Origin: Paraburkholderia fungorum
Lineage (GTDB): Bacteria > Pseudomonadota > Gammaproteobacteria > Burkholderiales > Burkholderiaceae
DNA length: 64,000 bases
Assembly: GCF_900099835.1 (NCBI RefSeq)
Contig: NZ_FNKP01000003.1
Location: 434,001-498,000, forward strand
Reading direction: 5' to 3'
Each line of letters begins with the position of its first letter. Positions within the stretch are counted from its first letter, which is position 1. Shown piece by piece: positions 43,363-51,472 of the stretch. The position numbers and the translations under genes were made by a program. The notes under the pieces are model-generated. The model was not told the origin of the DNA, did not search any database, and saw only the letters and a list, made by a program, of their open reading frames with translations.

Positions 43363-44292
43363 ATGTCCGAACCCGACCTGAATCTGCTGATTGCGCTCGA
43401 TACACTGCTCGCCGACGGTAGCGTCGCGGGCGCTGCCCGTCGCCTGGGGCTGAGTGCATCCGCGATGAGCAGAACGCTCGCGCGGCTGCGTGCGGCCACC
43501 GGCGACCCGTTGCTGGTCCGCGCGGGTCGTCAGATGGTATTGACGCCCTATGCCGCGGAAATCCGCGAGCGCGCGCGAAATGCGGCTCATGAGACCCGCG
43601 CGTTGCTGCGTCCAACGCAGGCCCAAGTCGATTTCTCGACGTTGCGGCGGACCTTCACGATTCGTGTCAACGACGGTTTTGTCGAAGCGCTCGGCTCGCC
43701 GCTGATCGCCGCGGCCACGGCGGTCGCACCGCATGTCTGCCTGCGGTTTGCGCCGAAATCCGACAAGACCGCGACGCACTTGCGCGACGGTTCGGCCGAT
43801 CTCGAGATTGGCGTGCTGGGCGAAATGGGCCCCGAGGTCCGTGTGCAGGCGCTATTTCGCGATCGCTTCGTGGGCGTCGTCAGGAAGGGGCATCCGCTTG
43901 AACTGGACGGCGAAGTGAGCGTCGGGCGATACGTCGCGTTCGGCCATGTCGTCGCGTCGCGGCAGGGGCGTATGAGCGGCCCCGTCGACGAAGCGCTGGC
44001 TGCGTTGGGTCTCGAACGAACGATCGTGGCCGTGGTTCCGAGCTTTCCCACGGCGCTCGCCGTGGCCCGCACTTCGGATCTGATCGCACTCGTGCCCGCG
44101 TCCTTTCTCGGCGACCGGGCGGAATCTCACGACGATGCTGCGAGCGCCGCAACATTCGTCTTCGAGCTTCCCGTGGTAACCGAAAAAATTACCGTGTCGC
44201 AGATGTGGCATCCGCGTCTGGAGGTCGATCCGGTTCATCGCTGGTTGCGTCAGCTGGTGCTGTCGGTTTGTCGCGAGCGCTTGCCGCCGTGA
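43363..44292 (+). CDS. LysR-family regulator, divergent from the SDR
   Basis: The 309-aa protein begins MSEPDLNLLIALDTLLADGS, with a LysR winged helix (AARRLGLSASAMSRTLARLR) and a C-terminal domain of the NahR/LinR-like kind (VRVNDGF-like IRVNDGFVEALGSPLI, LEIGVLGEMGPEVRVQALFR). The ATG at 43363 agrees with the family N-terminus; the longer frame upstream overlaps the SDR on the other strand. It likely regulates the SDR gene and itself. Confidence 0.88.
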   Translation: MSEPDLNLLIALDTLLADGSVAGAARRLGLSASAMSRTLARLRAATGDPLLVRAGRQMVLTPYAAEIRERARNAAHETRALLRPTQAQVDFSTLRRTFTIRVNDGFVEALGSPLIAAATAVAPHVCLRFAPKSDKTATHLRDGSADLEIGVLGEMGPEVRVQALFRDRFVGVVRKGHPLELDGEVSVGRYVAFGHVVASRQGRMSGPVDEALAALGLERTIVAVVPSFPTALAVARTSDLIALVPASFLGDRAESHDDAASAATFVFELPVVTEKITVSQMWHPRLEVDPVHRWLRQLVLSVCRERLPP

Positions 44293-44580
44293 ATTCGTAA
44301 CGACGGGTTCACTCGCCATTCTGTCGGTGTGACTGCACTTTTCGGCACTCGTTTTCCTATTCGGCGCGGAAGCGACCGCCGCCATTAGCGACGCCACGAG
44401 CCGTCGAAGGCTTCCATCGCAATCGGCAAAAAGCCCGCGATGCCGCGTCGCTGACGCATCCCGCTGCTTCCTCCGCCCTCGCGGCACAAAAAATGCGTAC
44501 CGTACGAGGGTCCCACCTTGCGCAGCAGCGCAGTCTGCATTGCGGGCATACCGGCATCGACAAAGACATGGAGGCAGACA

Positions 44581-45516
44581 ATGGACCAGACCAGATATCC
44601 AGCGGATTCCACGCTGGCGGCAAACGATCCGGTGACGTTCGCGCATCGGCACGACGGCGTGGTCTCCTGGGGCGCCATATTTGCCGGTGGTGTGGGCGCG
44701 GCTGCGTTCGCGCTCATCCTGCTGACGTTGGGCACCGGCCTCGGTTTGACGTCGATCTCACCGTGGTCGTCAGCGCCGTCGAACGCGAAGGCATTCGGCT
44801 TTGCGGCAGTGCTGTGGGTCTGCGTCACGTCGATCCTCACGTCGGGCCTGGGCGGCTATCTCGCGGGCCGGCTGCGCCGCCGCTGGCTGGCCGTCGATAT
44901 CGACGAAATGCACTTTCGCGATACCGCTCACGGTTTCCTGAGCTGGGCGGTCGCGACGCTCTTCACGGCGGCGATCCTGACGTCGGCTATTTCGGGCATC
45001 GTGCGCACGGGCGCGCAGGCCGCGGCGCTCACAGCGTCGAGCGGCGGCACCATCACGATGGAGACGATGCAGCGCGGCAATCCAGCCAGTCAGATGAACA
45101 CCTGGCCGCTCGGTTATTTCATCGATTCTTTGTTCCGCATGCCCGCCGGGGTGCCCGCTTCTTCGTCGCCGGATGCTTCGGGCCGCAACGAAACACCGCG
45201 TCTCGAAACCGCGCGCATCTTCCTCAATAGCGCGGCAACGGGCGATCAACTGTCGCCGGAAGACACCGCCTATGTCGGTCAACTCGTGGCGCAGCGTACC
45301 GGCCTCGCGCCTGACGCGGCTCAGGCGCGGGTGACGACGACCTACACGCGCCTGCTGCAAAAAATCACCGCACTCGACGCGGCCGCAAAAGACGCCGCCG
45401 ACAAGGCGCGCAAGATCACGATCGGCGCGTCGCTGTGGCTGTTTGTTTCGCTGTTGATGGGCGCGTTTTCCGCGAGTCTGATGGCAACGTACGGCGGGCG
45501 GGAACGCCAGCTTTAA
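44581..45516 (+). CDS. Conserved membrane protein with four spans
   Basis: The 311-aa protein starts at ATG 44581 (MDQTRYPADS). Hydrophobic segments lie at about 30-55 (VSWGAIFAGGVGAAAFALIL), 70-95, 118-140 and near the C-terminus (ITIGASLWLFVSLLMGAFSA), with a large soluble loop between the last two. The C-terminal half has an alanine-rich helix (RLLQKITALDAAAKDAADKA). The pattern resembles the stress-associated membrane proteins common in soil proteobacteria next to tiny membrane ORFs. Function unknown. A 24-aa gene follows 35 bp later. Confidence 0.75.
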   Translation: MDQTRYPADSTLAANDPVTFAHRHDGVVSWGAIFAGGVGAAAFALILLTLGTGLGLTSISPWSSAPSNAKAFGFAAVLWVCVTSILTSGLGGYLAGRLRRRWLAVDIDEMHFRDTAHGFLSWAVATLFTAAILTSAISGIVRTGAQAAALTASSGGTITMETMQRGNPASQMNTWPLGYFIDSLFRMPAGVPASSSPDASGRNETPRLETARIFLNSAATGDQLSPEDTAYVGQLVAQRTGLAPDAAQARVTTTYTRLLQKITALDAAAKDAADKARKITIGASLWLFVSLLMGAFSASLMATYGGRERQL

Positions 45517-45551
45517 TTGGGACTTCGATTCACTTTCCGAAGGGGGTTTTC

Positions 45552-45626
45552 ATGCGTTCCATTCTTCTTTATATGCTCGGCGTGCCGATTCCAATCATCA
45601 TTCTGATCGCGCTGTTCTGGCATTGA
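45552..45626 (+). CDS. 24-aa single-span membrane peptide
   Basis: ATG 45552 to TGA 45626 encodes MRSILLYMLGVPIPIIILIA followed by LFWH. It is preceded by an AAGGGGG ribosome site 5 nt away. The peptide is one hydrophobic helix with a Pro kink. Very similar tiny peptides (LLYLLGVPI-type) recur in proteobacteria, which supports a real gene. It probably belongs with the preceding four-span membrane protein; a hairpin follows 20 bp downstream. Confidence 0.7.
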   Translation: MRSILLYMLGVPIPIIILIALFWH

Positions 45627-45645
45627 GCGCCGACGCTTTGTGGAT

Positions 45646-45665
45646 CGCCGGACGGTCGTCCGGCG
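45646..45665 (+). terminator. Hairpin after the 24-aa membrane gene
   Basis: CGCCGGAC and GTCCGGCG pair perfectly (8 bp) around GGTC. It is GC-rich and followed by GCCGCC rather than T's, so it is a weak or Rho-assisted terminator. Confidence 0.45.
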
Positions 45666-45728
45666 GCCGCCTTAGCGATCGTCGCCGCAAGCGCGACATT
45701 CGTACCGCGCCAATCTGGGGGATGCGTC

Positions 45729-45893
45729 ATGGTTCAACGCGCACTGGTTAGCTGGAGAAAGTCTTCGTTTGTCGCATGGGTGTCCGTCGCGACTGGCGCG
45801 GTTTTCCTCGTGCTCGCGCTGCCAATGGCGGCATTTGGTGCGTTCGTCATCGGGGCTTGTTGCGCGTATGCTGCGCGGCGGAATCGGCGGTAG
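45729..45893 (+). CDS. 54-aa small membrane protein
   Basis: The frame from ATG 45729 encodes MVQRALVSWRKSSF, a span of about 30 hydrophobic residues (VAWVSVATGAVFLVLALPMA then AFGAFVIGACCAYA) and a basic tail ARRNRR. The topology is plausible for one or two short helices with positive ends. The ribosome site is poor. No family recognised; support is composition and context beside another small membrane protein. Confidence 0.45.
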   Translation: MVQRALVSWRKSSFVAWVSVATGAVFLVLALPMAAFGAFVIGACCAYAARRNRR

Positions 45894-46276
45894 CAGGGGC
45901 TTAGGCCAGGGCTGACGCTGGAGGCGAGGTTTTCGCCGGTCTGCGTCAGGAGCGCCGTCAACCTGAAATTCTCCGCTGCTGTCAGCCCGCATCGACCTGA
46001 TTAAGAAAAGTAACGCGTCCAGGATTCATGCGAACCCACCACCGCATGACTAACCGGCAACGGTTGCCGAACTCGTTCACGCATGAGGTCAAGGTTGCCG
46101 CCTAGTGGACGTTTGTTGTCGTCATCACAGCCGCCAAACTCAGGACCTTGCGGCAAGACTATTGACAGGAAGGCTAAGTAATACCAGATTTGCAAGGCGC
46201 TCTCCCGACGTCTTGCAAACCAGGCGATACGCAGACGACATGGCGAACGCACCAATCCAACTATCGGAGACAGGCC
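45894..46276. other. Intergenic region upstream of the tannase-family gene
   Basis: 383 bp without a supported ORF. It holds the promoter of the esterase gene and a GGAG ribosome site at 46266-46269. No operator or repeat stands out. Confidence 0.5.
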
Positions 46277-48007
46277 ATGCAGATGCAGCGTACCGCCCGG
46301 AAATCCGGCGGCATCGGTTCCTCGTTAATCGTCGCGCCCGTGCTTACCGCGCTCTCGCTAAGCGGTTGCGGCGACAGCCTCAACCCGCCCGCGGCGGCGG
46401 CTACGCCGCTCACCTGCTCGCAACTCGTCGGCAAGACCGTGCCGGCGGCGTCCATCGGCTTACCGACTACCGGCGCGACCGTGTCGGCCGCCACCACGAT
46501 GCCCGCGTCGGGCAGCGGCGCGACGGCGGTTGGCGAATATTGCCTGGTGAGCGGCGCGATCAGTCCTGTCGATCCGAACGCACCTCAGATCAAATTCCAG
46601 ATCGCGATGCCCACCACCTGGAACAACAAGGTCATGATGTTCGGCGGCGGCGGCTACGACGGCACGATTCCCGCACCGACCGGCAACGTCCCTGCCGGAC
46701 CCACGACGCAACTCACACCGCTCGGACGCGGTTACGCAACCTTCGCCAGCGATTCGGGACATCAGGCGAACGCGCTCGGCAGCGAGGACGCGTCGTTTGG
46801 CGTGAACGACGAAGCGATCAACAACTTCGACGGCGACGCGCTGAAGAAAACGCGCGACGTCGCGGTCTATCTGATCGACGCGCGCTACGCGGTGAAAGCA
46901 CCGAAGCGCGCGTACTTTGCGGGCGGGTCGTCTGGCGGTCGTGAGGCACTCGCCGTCGTGCAGCGCTGGCCGCAGGACTGGGACGGCTCGATCGTGCTCT
47001 ACCCCGCGTGGGCGGCCGCCAGCCTCGACTTGCAGTTTGGCCGCATCACGCGCGCTCTTGCCGCGCCCGGCGCTTATGTGGATCAGGCCAAGCGCAAGGT
47101 CCTGCTCAACGCCGTGCTCGCCGCCTGCGATACGCTCGACGGCGTCGCCGACGGCCTGATCAGCAACGTCGCGGCCTGCAACGCCACGTTCGATCCATCG
47201 ACCGCGACGCTCAACGGCACGCCTCTGCGTTGTACCGGCGGCACGGATACCGGCGATACGTGTCTGTCGGATGCACAGATTTCGGCGCTCAACGTGTACA
47301 ACACGCCGATCACGTTCAGCTACACGCTCGCCAGCGGCGAAACGCAGTATCCCGGCTTCAACGTGTATGGCGCCGATCTGGGTATTGTCAACGCGTCGGC
47401 CTTGCAGCCGACCGTCACGACGCTTGCCATGGGCACTTCGCAACCCGCGTCGCCGATGCCCACCACCGCTCCGTACATGAGCGTTTTCTGGGACCAGTGG
47501 ATCCGCTACTTCGTCACGCGCGACGCGAGCTACAACTCGCTGAATGTCGATCCGCAAAACCCGGGCAGTCTGCAGGCGCGGATCAGCCAACTGACGGGCT
47601 TGCAGGACGTCAACAAAACCGATCTGTCGGCGTTCAACGCAAAGGGCGGCAAAATCCTGATGGCGCATGGGATGGCCGACGCACTGGTCAGCACGCGCTC
47701 GTCCGAGCAGTACTATCAGCGCCTGCAATCGACGATGGGGGCTTCTACCGTCGCTAATTTTGTGCGTTTCTACGAGATTCCGGGCTACGGACACGCGGTG
47801 AGTTCAGTCTTCAACGCAGCGTGGGATTCGCTCACGACGCTGGAGAACTGGGTCGAGAAAGGTGTCGCGCCGCCCGCCCAAACTGTCGCGGATACAGCGG
47901 GCGTACCGGGGCGCACGCGGCCGCTTTGCGAATATCCGGCTTTCCCGCGGTATAGCGGTTCCGGCGACGTGAATGCCGCGTCGAGCTTTACGTGTGCGAC
48001 GCAGTGA
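46277..48007 (+). CDS. Tannase/feruloyl esterase family lipoprotein
   Basis: The 576-aa precursor starts at ATG 46277 with GGAG 7 nt before it. The signal peptide ends in a lipobox (LSLSGC), so the protein is probably lipid-anchored. The mature part matches tannase/feruloyl esterases: MFGGGGYDG, YATFASDSGHQ, catalytic Ser in AGGSSGGREAL, paired cysteines around the lid (CDTLDGVADGLISN is the family calcium loop), acid in MADALV and His in YGHAV. Such enzymes hydrolyse galloyl or hydroxycinnamoyl esters of plant phenolics. It fits a plant-associated lifestyle. An 8-bp tandem repeat array begins 15 bp after the stop codon. Confidence 0.88.
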   Translation: MQMQRTARKSGGIGSSLIVAPVLTALSLSGCGDSLNPPAAAATPLTCSQLVGKTVPAASIGLPTTGATVSAATTMPASGSGATAVGEYCLVSGAISPVDPNAPQIKFQIAMPTTWNNKVMMFGGGGYDGTIPAPTGNVPAGPTTQLTPLGRGYATFASDSGHQANALGSEDASFGVNDEAINNFDGDALKKTRDVAVYLIDARYAVKAPKRAYFAGGSSGGREALAVVQRWPQDWDGSIVLYPAWAAASLDLQFGRITRALAAPGAYVDQAKRKVLLNAVLAACDTLDGVADGLISNVAACNATFDPSTATLNGTPLRCTGGTDTGDTCLSDAQISALNVYNTPITFSYTLASGETQYPGFNVYGADLGIVNASALQPTVTTLAMGTSQPASPMPTTAPYMSVFWDQWIRYFVTRDASYNSLNVDPQNPGSLQARISQLTGLQDVNKTDLSAFNAKGGKILMAHGMADALVSTRSSEQYYQRLQSTMGASTVANFVRFYEIPGYGHAVSSVFNAAWDSLTTLENWVEKGVAPPAQTVADTAGVPGRTRPLCEYPAFPRYSGSGDVNAASSFTCATQ

Positions 48008-48021
48008 GGTGGTGTTGTAGC

Positions 48022-48213
48022 GCGGTGGTGCGGTGGTGCGGTGGTGCGGCGGTGCCGTCGTGCCGTCGTGCCGTCGTGCCGTCGTGCCGTCGTGCCGTCG
48101 TGCCGTCGTGCCGTCGTGCCGTCGTGCCGTCGTGCCGTCGTGCCGTCGTGCCGTCGTGCCGTCGTGCCGTCGTGCCGTCGTGCCGTCGTGCCGTCGTGCC
48201 GTCGTGCCGTCGT
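48022..48213 (+). repeat. 24-copy 8-bp tandem repeat
   Basis: Twenty perfect copies of GCCGTCGT (48054-48213) are preceded by four diverged units, three GCGGTGGT and one GCGGCGGT (48022-48053). Because 8 is not a multiple of 3, every frame on both strands reads through with an 8-residue period, creating spurious ORFs. The array begins 15 bp after the tannase-family stop codon and ends 401 bp before the AraC gene. Perfect short repeats of this length usually mutate by slippage. Confidence 0.95.
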
Positions 48214-48614
48214 GCATTAATGATGGCAGGGGCGACGCTCTTGTATTCTTCTTTGCTTTGTCCTGCTTTCGCTAACGGTCTTTGACTGGCGGATGAAGCC
48301 GAGCGGCGCCCGGAAAAAGTTGCCCGATTGACGTTCGATCTGCCATCGGGGCGTACTCTTCGGCGCGCGGTGAAAGGAGCGACTCGCGGATGACGGCAGT
48401 CGGCGGCTGCACGCGCAGGCTCGACCATTGAAGGATGGCTTTCGCAGACAGCGCCGCGCGCTTTCCTTTGCGCGAAGGCCTGCACGCTCACTCTCCGACG
48501 CGGCGCGGCTCTTCGCACAGGGAACGCGGACGCCCTCCTGCCACATCGTCCACCGACCGCTGACGTACACTTCTGCGCAGTAATGCCGAGTGATGACAAG
48601 GAGCAAAGCAAGTT
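48214..48614. other. Intergenic region after the tandem repeat
   Basis: About 400 bp with no supported gene. The AraC promoter must lie here, and AAGGAG is present at 48598-48603, 11 nt before its start. The overlapping minus frames are extensions of repeat-derived reading frames. Confidence 0.5.
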
Positions 48615-49472
48615 ATGACGAGCGCGACGACACGCGACGGCCGCGCGGACAACTGGCTGGTCGCGCGACGCGATCAGGAGACCGGCATCGAAGGTTTGCG
48701 CGCGCACTTCAGCGGCCACGCGTACGACCCTCACGATCACGACGACATGCTGATCGGCTACACCGAGCAGGGTGTGCAACGCTTCCAGTGCCACCGGTCG
48801 CTGCACACGAGCGTGCCGGGCCGCGCGATCCTGATCGAACCGGGCGCGCTGCACGACGGCCACGCGCCCGACGCGAGCGGCTTCACCTACGCGATGCTGT
48901 ATCTGCCGCAAGCCTGGGTCGAGCAGGCGGCGCGGCGGCTGAATATTGCCGGACTAAGTGGCGTCGAAGCGGCCTTCGGCCATACGCTGGTTGACGACCG
49001 CAGCCTCGTCGATGCGATCCGCCAGGCATTCGTGGCCATTTACGGCGACGAAGGCAGGCTTGCACGCGACCAGACTCTCGACCGCCTGCTAATGCAACTC
49101 GGCGGCCAGTTGCGCGACGCACCACTGACGGACGAACTCGCCGCGCCGCCCGCCGTCGCCCGCGTGCGAGATCTGTTGCACGAGCAGATGGACGGCAATC
49201 TCGGACTCGACGAACTTGCCGATATGGCCGGCATTGACCGGTTCCGCCTGACTCGCCTGTTTCAACGCACGTTCGGCACGTCGCCGCACGCGTATCTGGT
49301 GCGCTTGCGCCTGCGCGCCGCGCGCAGACTACTGGCGGTCGGCCGTACGCCCGCACAGGTCGCCGCCGAAGTCGGCTTCGCCGATCAGAGCCATCTTGGC
49401 CGCTGGTTTCGCCGCGCTTACCGGATGACGCCGGCCGCCTACCGGCGCATGTGCACAAACGTTCCAGACTGA
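48615..49472 (+). CDS. AraC-family regulator with AraC-type cupin sensor
   Basis: The 285-aa protein has an N-terminal sugar/ligand-sensing cupin (HFSGHAYDPHDHDDMLIGYTEQG, ILIEPGALHDGHAP) and two C-terminal helix-turn-helix motifs (LDELADMAGIDRFRLTRLFQ and PAQVAAEVGFADQSHLGRWF). It matches the group annotated as AraC regulators of amino-acid exporters or small hydrolases. It precedes the DUF2000 gene by 44 bp in the same direction, so the two may be cotranscribed or the regulator may control it. Confidence 0.87.
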   Translation: MTSATTRDGRADNWLVARRDQETGIEGLRAHFSGHAYDPHDHDDMLIGYTEQGVQRFQCHRSLHTSVPGRAILIEPGALHDGHAPDASGFTYAMLYLPQAWVEQAARRLNIAGLSGVEAAFGHTLVDDRSLVDAIRQAFVAIYGDEGRLARDQTLDRLLMQLGGQLRDAPLTDELAAPPAVARVRDLLHEQMDGNLGLDELADMAGIDRFRLTRLFQRTFGTSPHAYLVRLRLRAARRLLAVGRTPAQVAAEVGFADQSHLGRWFRRAYRMTPAAYRRMCTNVPD

Positions 49473-49516
49473 TTGCCTCGGGTCGCCGATCATGAGCGTC
49501 TCAACGAGGAGCAATC

Positions 49517-49924
49517 ATGTTCGATACCAAAGTGGCCCTGATCGTGCGCGACGATCTCGCGGTCTGGCAAAAACTCAATGTAGTCGCGTTTCTCGCGACC
49601 GGCGTTGCCGCTGCAATGCCCGAAGCACTCGGTGAGCCCTACGAGGATGCAGCCAACCGTCAATACGGCCGCATGCTTGGTCAACCGATGCTGGTATTCG
49701 CCGCCGACCTGCCCGGTCTTCAGGCTGCGCACCGGCAGGCACTGACCCGCGAACTCAAGATCGTGCCGTATGTCCATGCGATGTTTTCGACCGGGCACGA
49801 TGCAGCGAATCGCGAAGTTTTTCGTGCCGGCGATGCGGCGAATCTCGACTTCGTGGGCCTCGCGTTGCATGGCCCCAAGAAAGCCGTGGACAAGGCCGTG
49901 AAGGGCTTGTCTTTGCACGCGTAA
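49517..49924 (+). CDS. DUF2000 family protein
   Basis: The 135-aa protein starts at ATG 49517 with a strong GAGGAG site. It begins FDTKVALIVRDDLAVWQKLN and contains NVVAFLATG, GQPMLVFAAD and LDFVGLALHGPKKAVDKAVK, the DUF2000 pattern with a peptidyl-tRNA-hydrolase-II-like alpha/beta fold. No biochemical function is established. It is downstream of, and probably linked to, the AraC regulator. Confidence 0.83.
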   Translation: MFDTKVALIVRDDLAVWQKLNVVAFLATGVAAAMPEALGEPYEDAANRQYGRMLGQPMLVFAADLPGLQAAHRQALTRELKIVPYVHAMFSTGHDAANREVFRAGDAANLDFVGLALHGPKKAVDKAVKGLSLHA

Positions 49925-50109
49925 GCGTGGACGTGAGCAGCCTCGCAGCGCTGAACCGGTGAGCGCGTGGCGATAGACAAACACAGCTTGTCAACCGGGC
50001 GTTTGCCATCGTCGTTGACTGCCTATGTCCGCGTGCACCCACCGTCCTGAATGTTGACCTGTCGGCCGTCGATCTGCTTCACGTGGCGGCTCGCCGCGCG
50101 AGTCCGCCC
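49925..50109. other. Intergenic region between the DUF2000 gene and the microsatellites
   Basis: A gap of 185 bp between convergent genes. No gene or clear terminator recognised. Confidence 0.4.
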
Positions 50110-50181
50110 GCCACTGCCACTGCCACTGCCACTCTCAGCTCTCAGCTCTCAGCTCTCAGCTCTCAGCTCTCAGCTCTCAGC
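50110..50181. repeat. Two abutting microsatellites (6-bp and 7-bp units)
   Basis: Four copies of GCCACT (50110-50133) run directly into almost seven copies of CTCAGCT (50134-50181). The last CTCAGC unit contains the stop codon of the minus-strand gene 50177-50392, so copy-number changes lie just past its coding end. Confidence 0.9.
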
Positions 50182-50392
50182 CGTGACTATCGACCCACGC
50201 CCGGCACCAGTCGAGCCCGGCTATGCGCGCTTCATCGTCCGACTCATAGGTGCCGAGTACGCCGGAACCTTCGACGAGCTTGCCCTCGCGCATGATGGTT
50301 CCGCCCGCTGCATATCCGCCGTTCTGCAGAATGGCGTGGCCCCAAACGGAATATCCCTTGTAGTTTTCCGACTCCACTTTCTGTCTCTGCAT
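50177..50392 (-). CDS. Conserved hypothetical protein, 71 aa
   Basis: The protein reads MQRQKVESENYKGYSVWGHA, then ILQNGGYAAGGTIMREGKLV and a C-terminal DDEARIAGLDWCRAWVDSHG. Small proteins with this YKGY...G..W..AWVD pattern are common in Burkholderia-type genomes; a beta-sheet plus final helix is predicted by eye. No function is known. The TGA lies inside the last unit of the CTCAGCT microsatellite, which is unusual. Monocistronic as far as can be seen. Confidence 0.65.
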   Translation of the reverse strand: MQRQKVESENYKGYSVWGHAILQNGGYAAGGTIMREGKLVEGSGVLGTYESDDEARIAGLDWCRAWVDSHG

Positions 50393-50530
50393 TGAGCTGC
50401 ATTGAACTGCTTTAGCGACTTTCAGCGCGGCAATACGATGGCCTCACAGGTACCAGTATCGGGTCCCATCAGTTCTCCCGCAACCTGTTACACGAAGGCA
50501 GCCGCCAACCCGAACTGACTTATTACGAGT

Positions 50531-50851
50531 TCAGACACGAAGCACGTTACCTTCCGGCGTAATCACTCTCGGAATATAGAGGGACGGCGGAACAGACGGC
50601 TTCTTTACCACAGCGACCGGCGCATGTTTGACCGGGGCCGATCGGGACAGCGGATCTGCCACACGCCGCGGCACCACCTTGCCGGCATTGCGGCTGGTGA
50701 CAGTCGCACCGTGAGTCTTCGGCGCAGACTTGCTCGTGGGTGCGCCAATGCGTGCCTCTGGCGGATTCCATATCTCCACGTAGCGCTCCCCCGCCGACAC
50801 CGATGAAGCGATCGTCAGCAGGAGTACGCCGGCGCCAAAAACTCGAAGCAT
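50531..50851 (-). CDS. Small secreted protein with basic Pro-rich tail
   Basis: The 106-aa precursor starts at ATG 50851 (MLRVFGAGVLLLTIASSVSA) with GGAGAG 5 nt before it; the frame continues upstream to 51082 only as a shadow of the neighbouring gene. A signal peptide is cleaved after SVSA, leaving ERYVEIWNPPEARIG, a Ser/Lys-rich middle and a C-terminal PSVPPSLYIPRVITPEG. The ERYVEIWNPPEAR start recurs in Burkholderia-type small periplasmic proteins. Function unknown. Confidence 0.7.
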   Translation of the reverse strand: MLRVFGAGVLLLTIASSVSAGERYVEIWNPPEARIGAPTSKSAPKTHGATVTSRNAGKVVPRRVADPLSRSAPVKHAPVAVVKKPSVPPSLYIPRVITPEGNVLRV

Positions 50852-50876
50852 GTTCTCTCCGTCTATCTGTTTGCGT

Positions 50877-51161
50877 CTACGGACGACAAGACCTTGCCGT
50901 ACCAATGCACGAACCGTCGCAGCCGTCACAGTAATGGCGGTCGCGCACCGAACGGTCGACACGCCATGCACCCAATGCGACCGGCGCCGCGGTACCCACC
51001 GAGCGCCCGTTTTCGCTGGCATAAAACGTCGGCTCGCCGGCTTTGCCGCGACGAATGGCTTCGTCAATTTCCTGCTCGCCAAATGCCGACTTCATGTCGG
51101 CAACGAATGCCGCTGTTTCCGGCATCGGATGACTGACAGGCTTCCGCACGCGCATGTCCAT
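50877..51161 (-). CDS. Small Cys-rich hypothetical protein
   Basis: Start at ATG 51161 (MDMRVRKPVSHPMPE), chosen because GGAG lies 8 nt upstream; ATG 51191 is the alternative. The 94-aa protein has an EIDEAIRRGKAGEPTFYASE helix-strand core and a C-terminal DRHYCDGCDGSCIGTARSC with four closely spaced cysteines and a fifth that could bind metal or a cluster. No known family. It precedes the secreted-protein gene by 25 bp on the same strand, so they probably form a two-gene unit. Confidence 0.6.
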   Translation of the reverse strand: MDMRVRKPVSHPMPETAAFVADMKSAFGEQEIDEAIRRGKAGEPTFYASENGRSVGTAAPVALGAWRVDRSVRDRHYCDGCDGSCIGTARSCRP

Positions 51162-51472
51162 CAATTGGACTCCAGAAAAGTGCCGGTTCACTGTTTCAAC
51201 CGCTCATGCCGGATACTGTACATTCATACAGTAATTTTCGCAAACGAGACTTTCGGCCTGTCTGCGGATTGTTGTCCCTTCACAATAAATAAGAAAAAAT
51301 GCAAACGTAGGCGGCCTCAGTCAGACGAACATATTTTCTTGATAGCCCGGAGCGCTCTCGACTACCGGCACTCGATGCAGTGAATGGCCGCATTTCTTTC
51401 AGAGAGACCGCCGCTCCGCCAGACGATGCAGGCTGAACTATACTGACTCGCTCCCGCCCAGCCAGCCTGCCA
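51162..51472. other. Divergent intergenic region
   Basis: About 310 bp between the minus-strand small-protein pair and the plus-strand AraC gene. The segment at 51205-51330 is AT-rich and probably contains both promoters. No operator symmetry recognised. Confidence 0.45.

Noticed and set aside
48022..48213. CRISPR array
   Set aside because: Units are 8 bp, contiguous and lack spacers; no cas genes nearby.
47988..48911. A 307-aa minus protein and several plus proteins with 8-residue repeats
   Set aside because: They arise because an 8-bp repeat stays open in every frame; no RBS or family.
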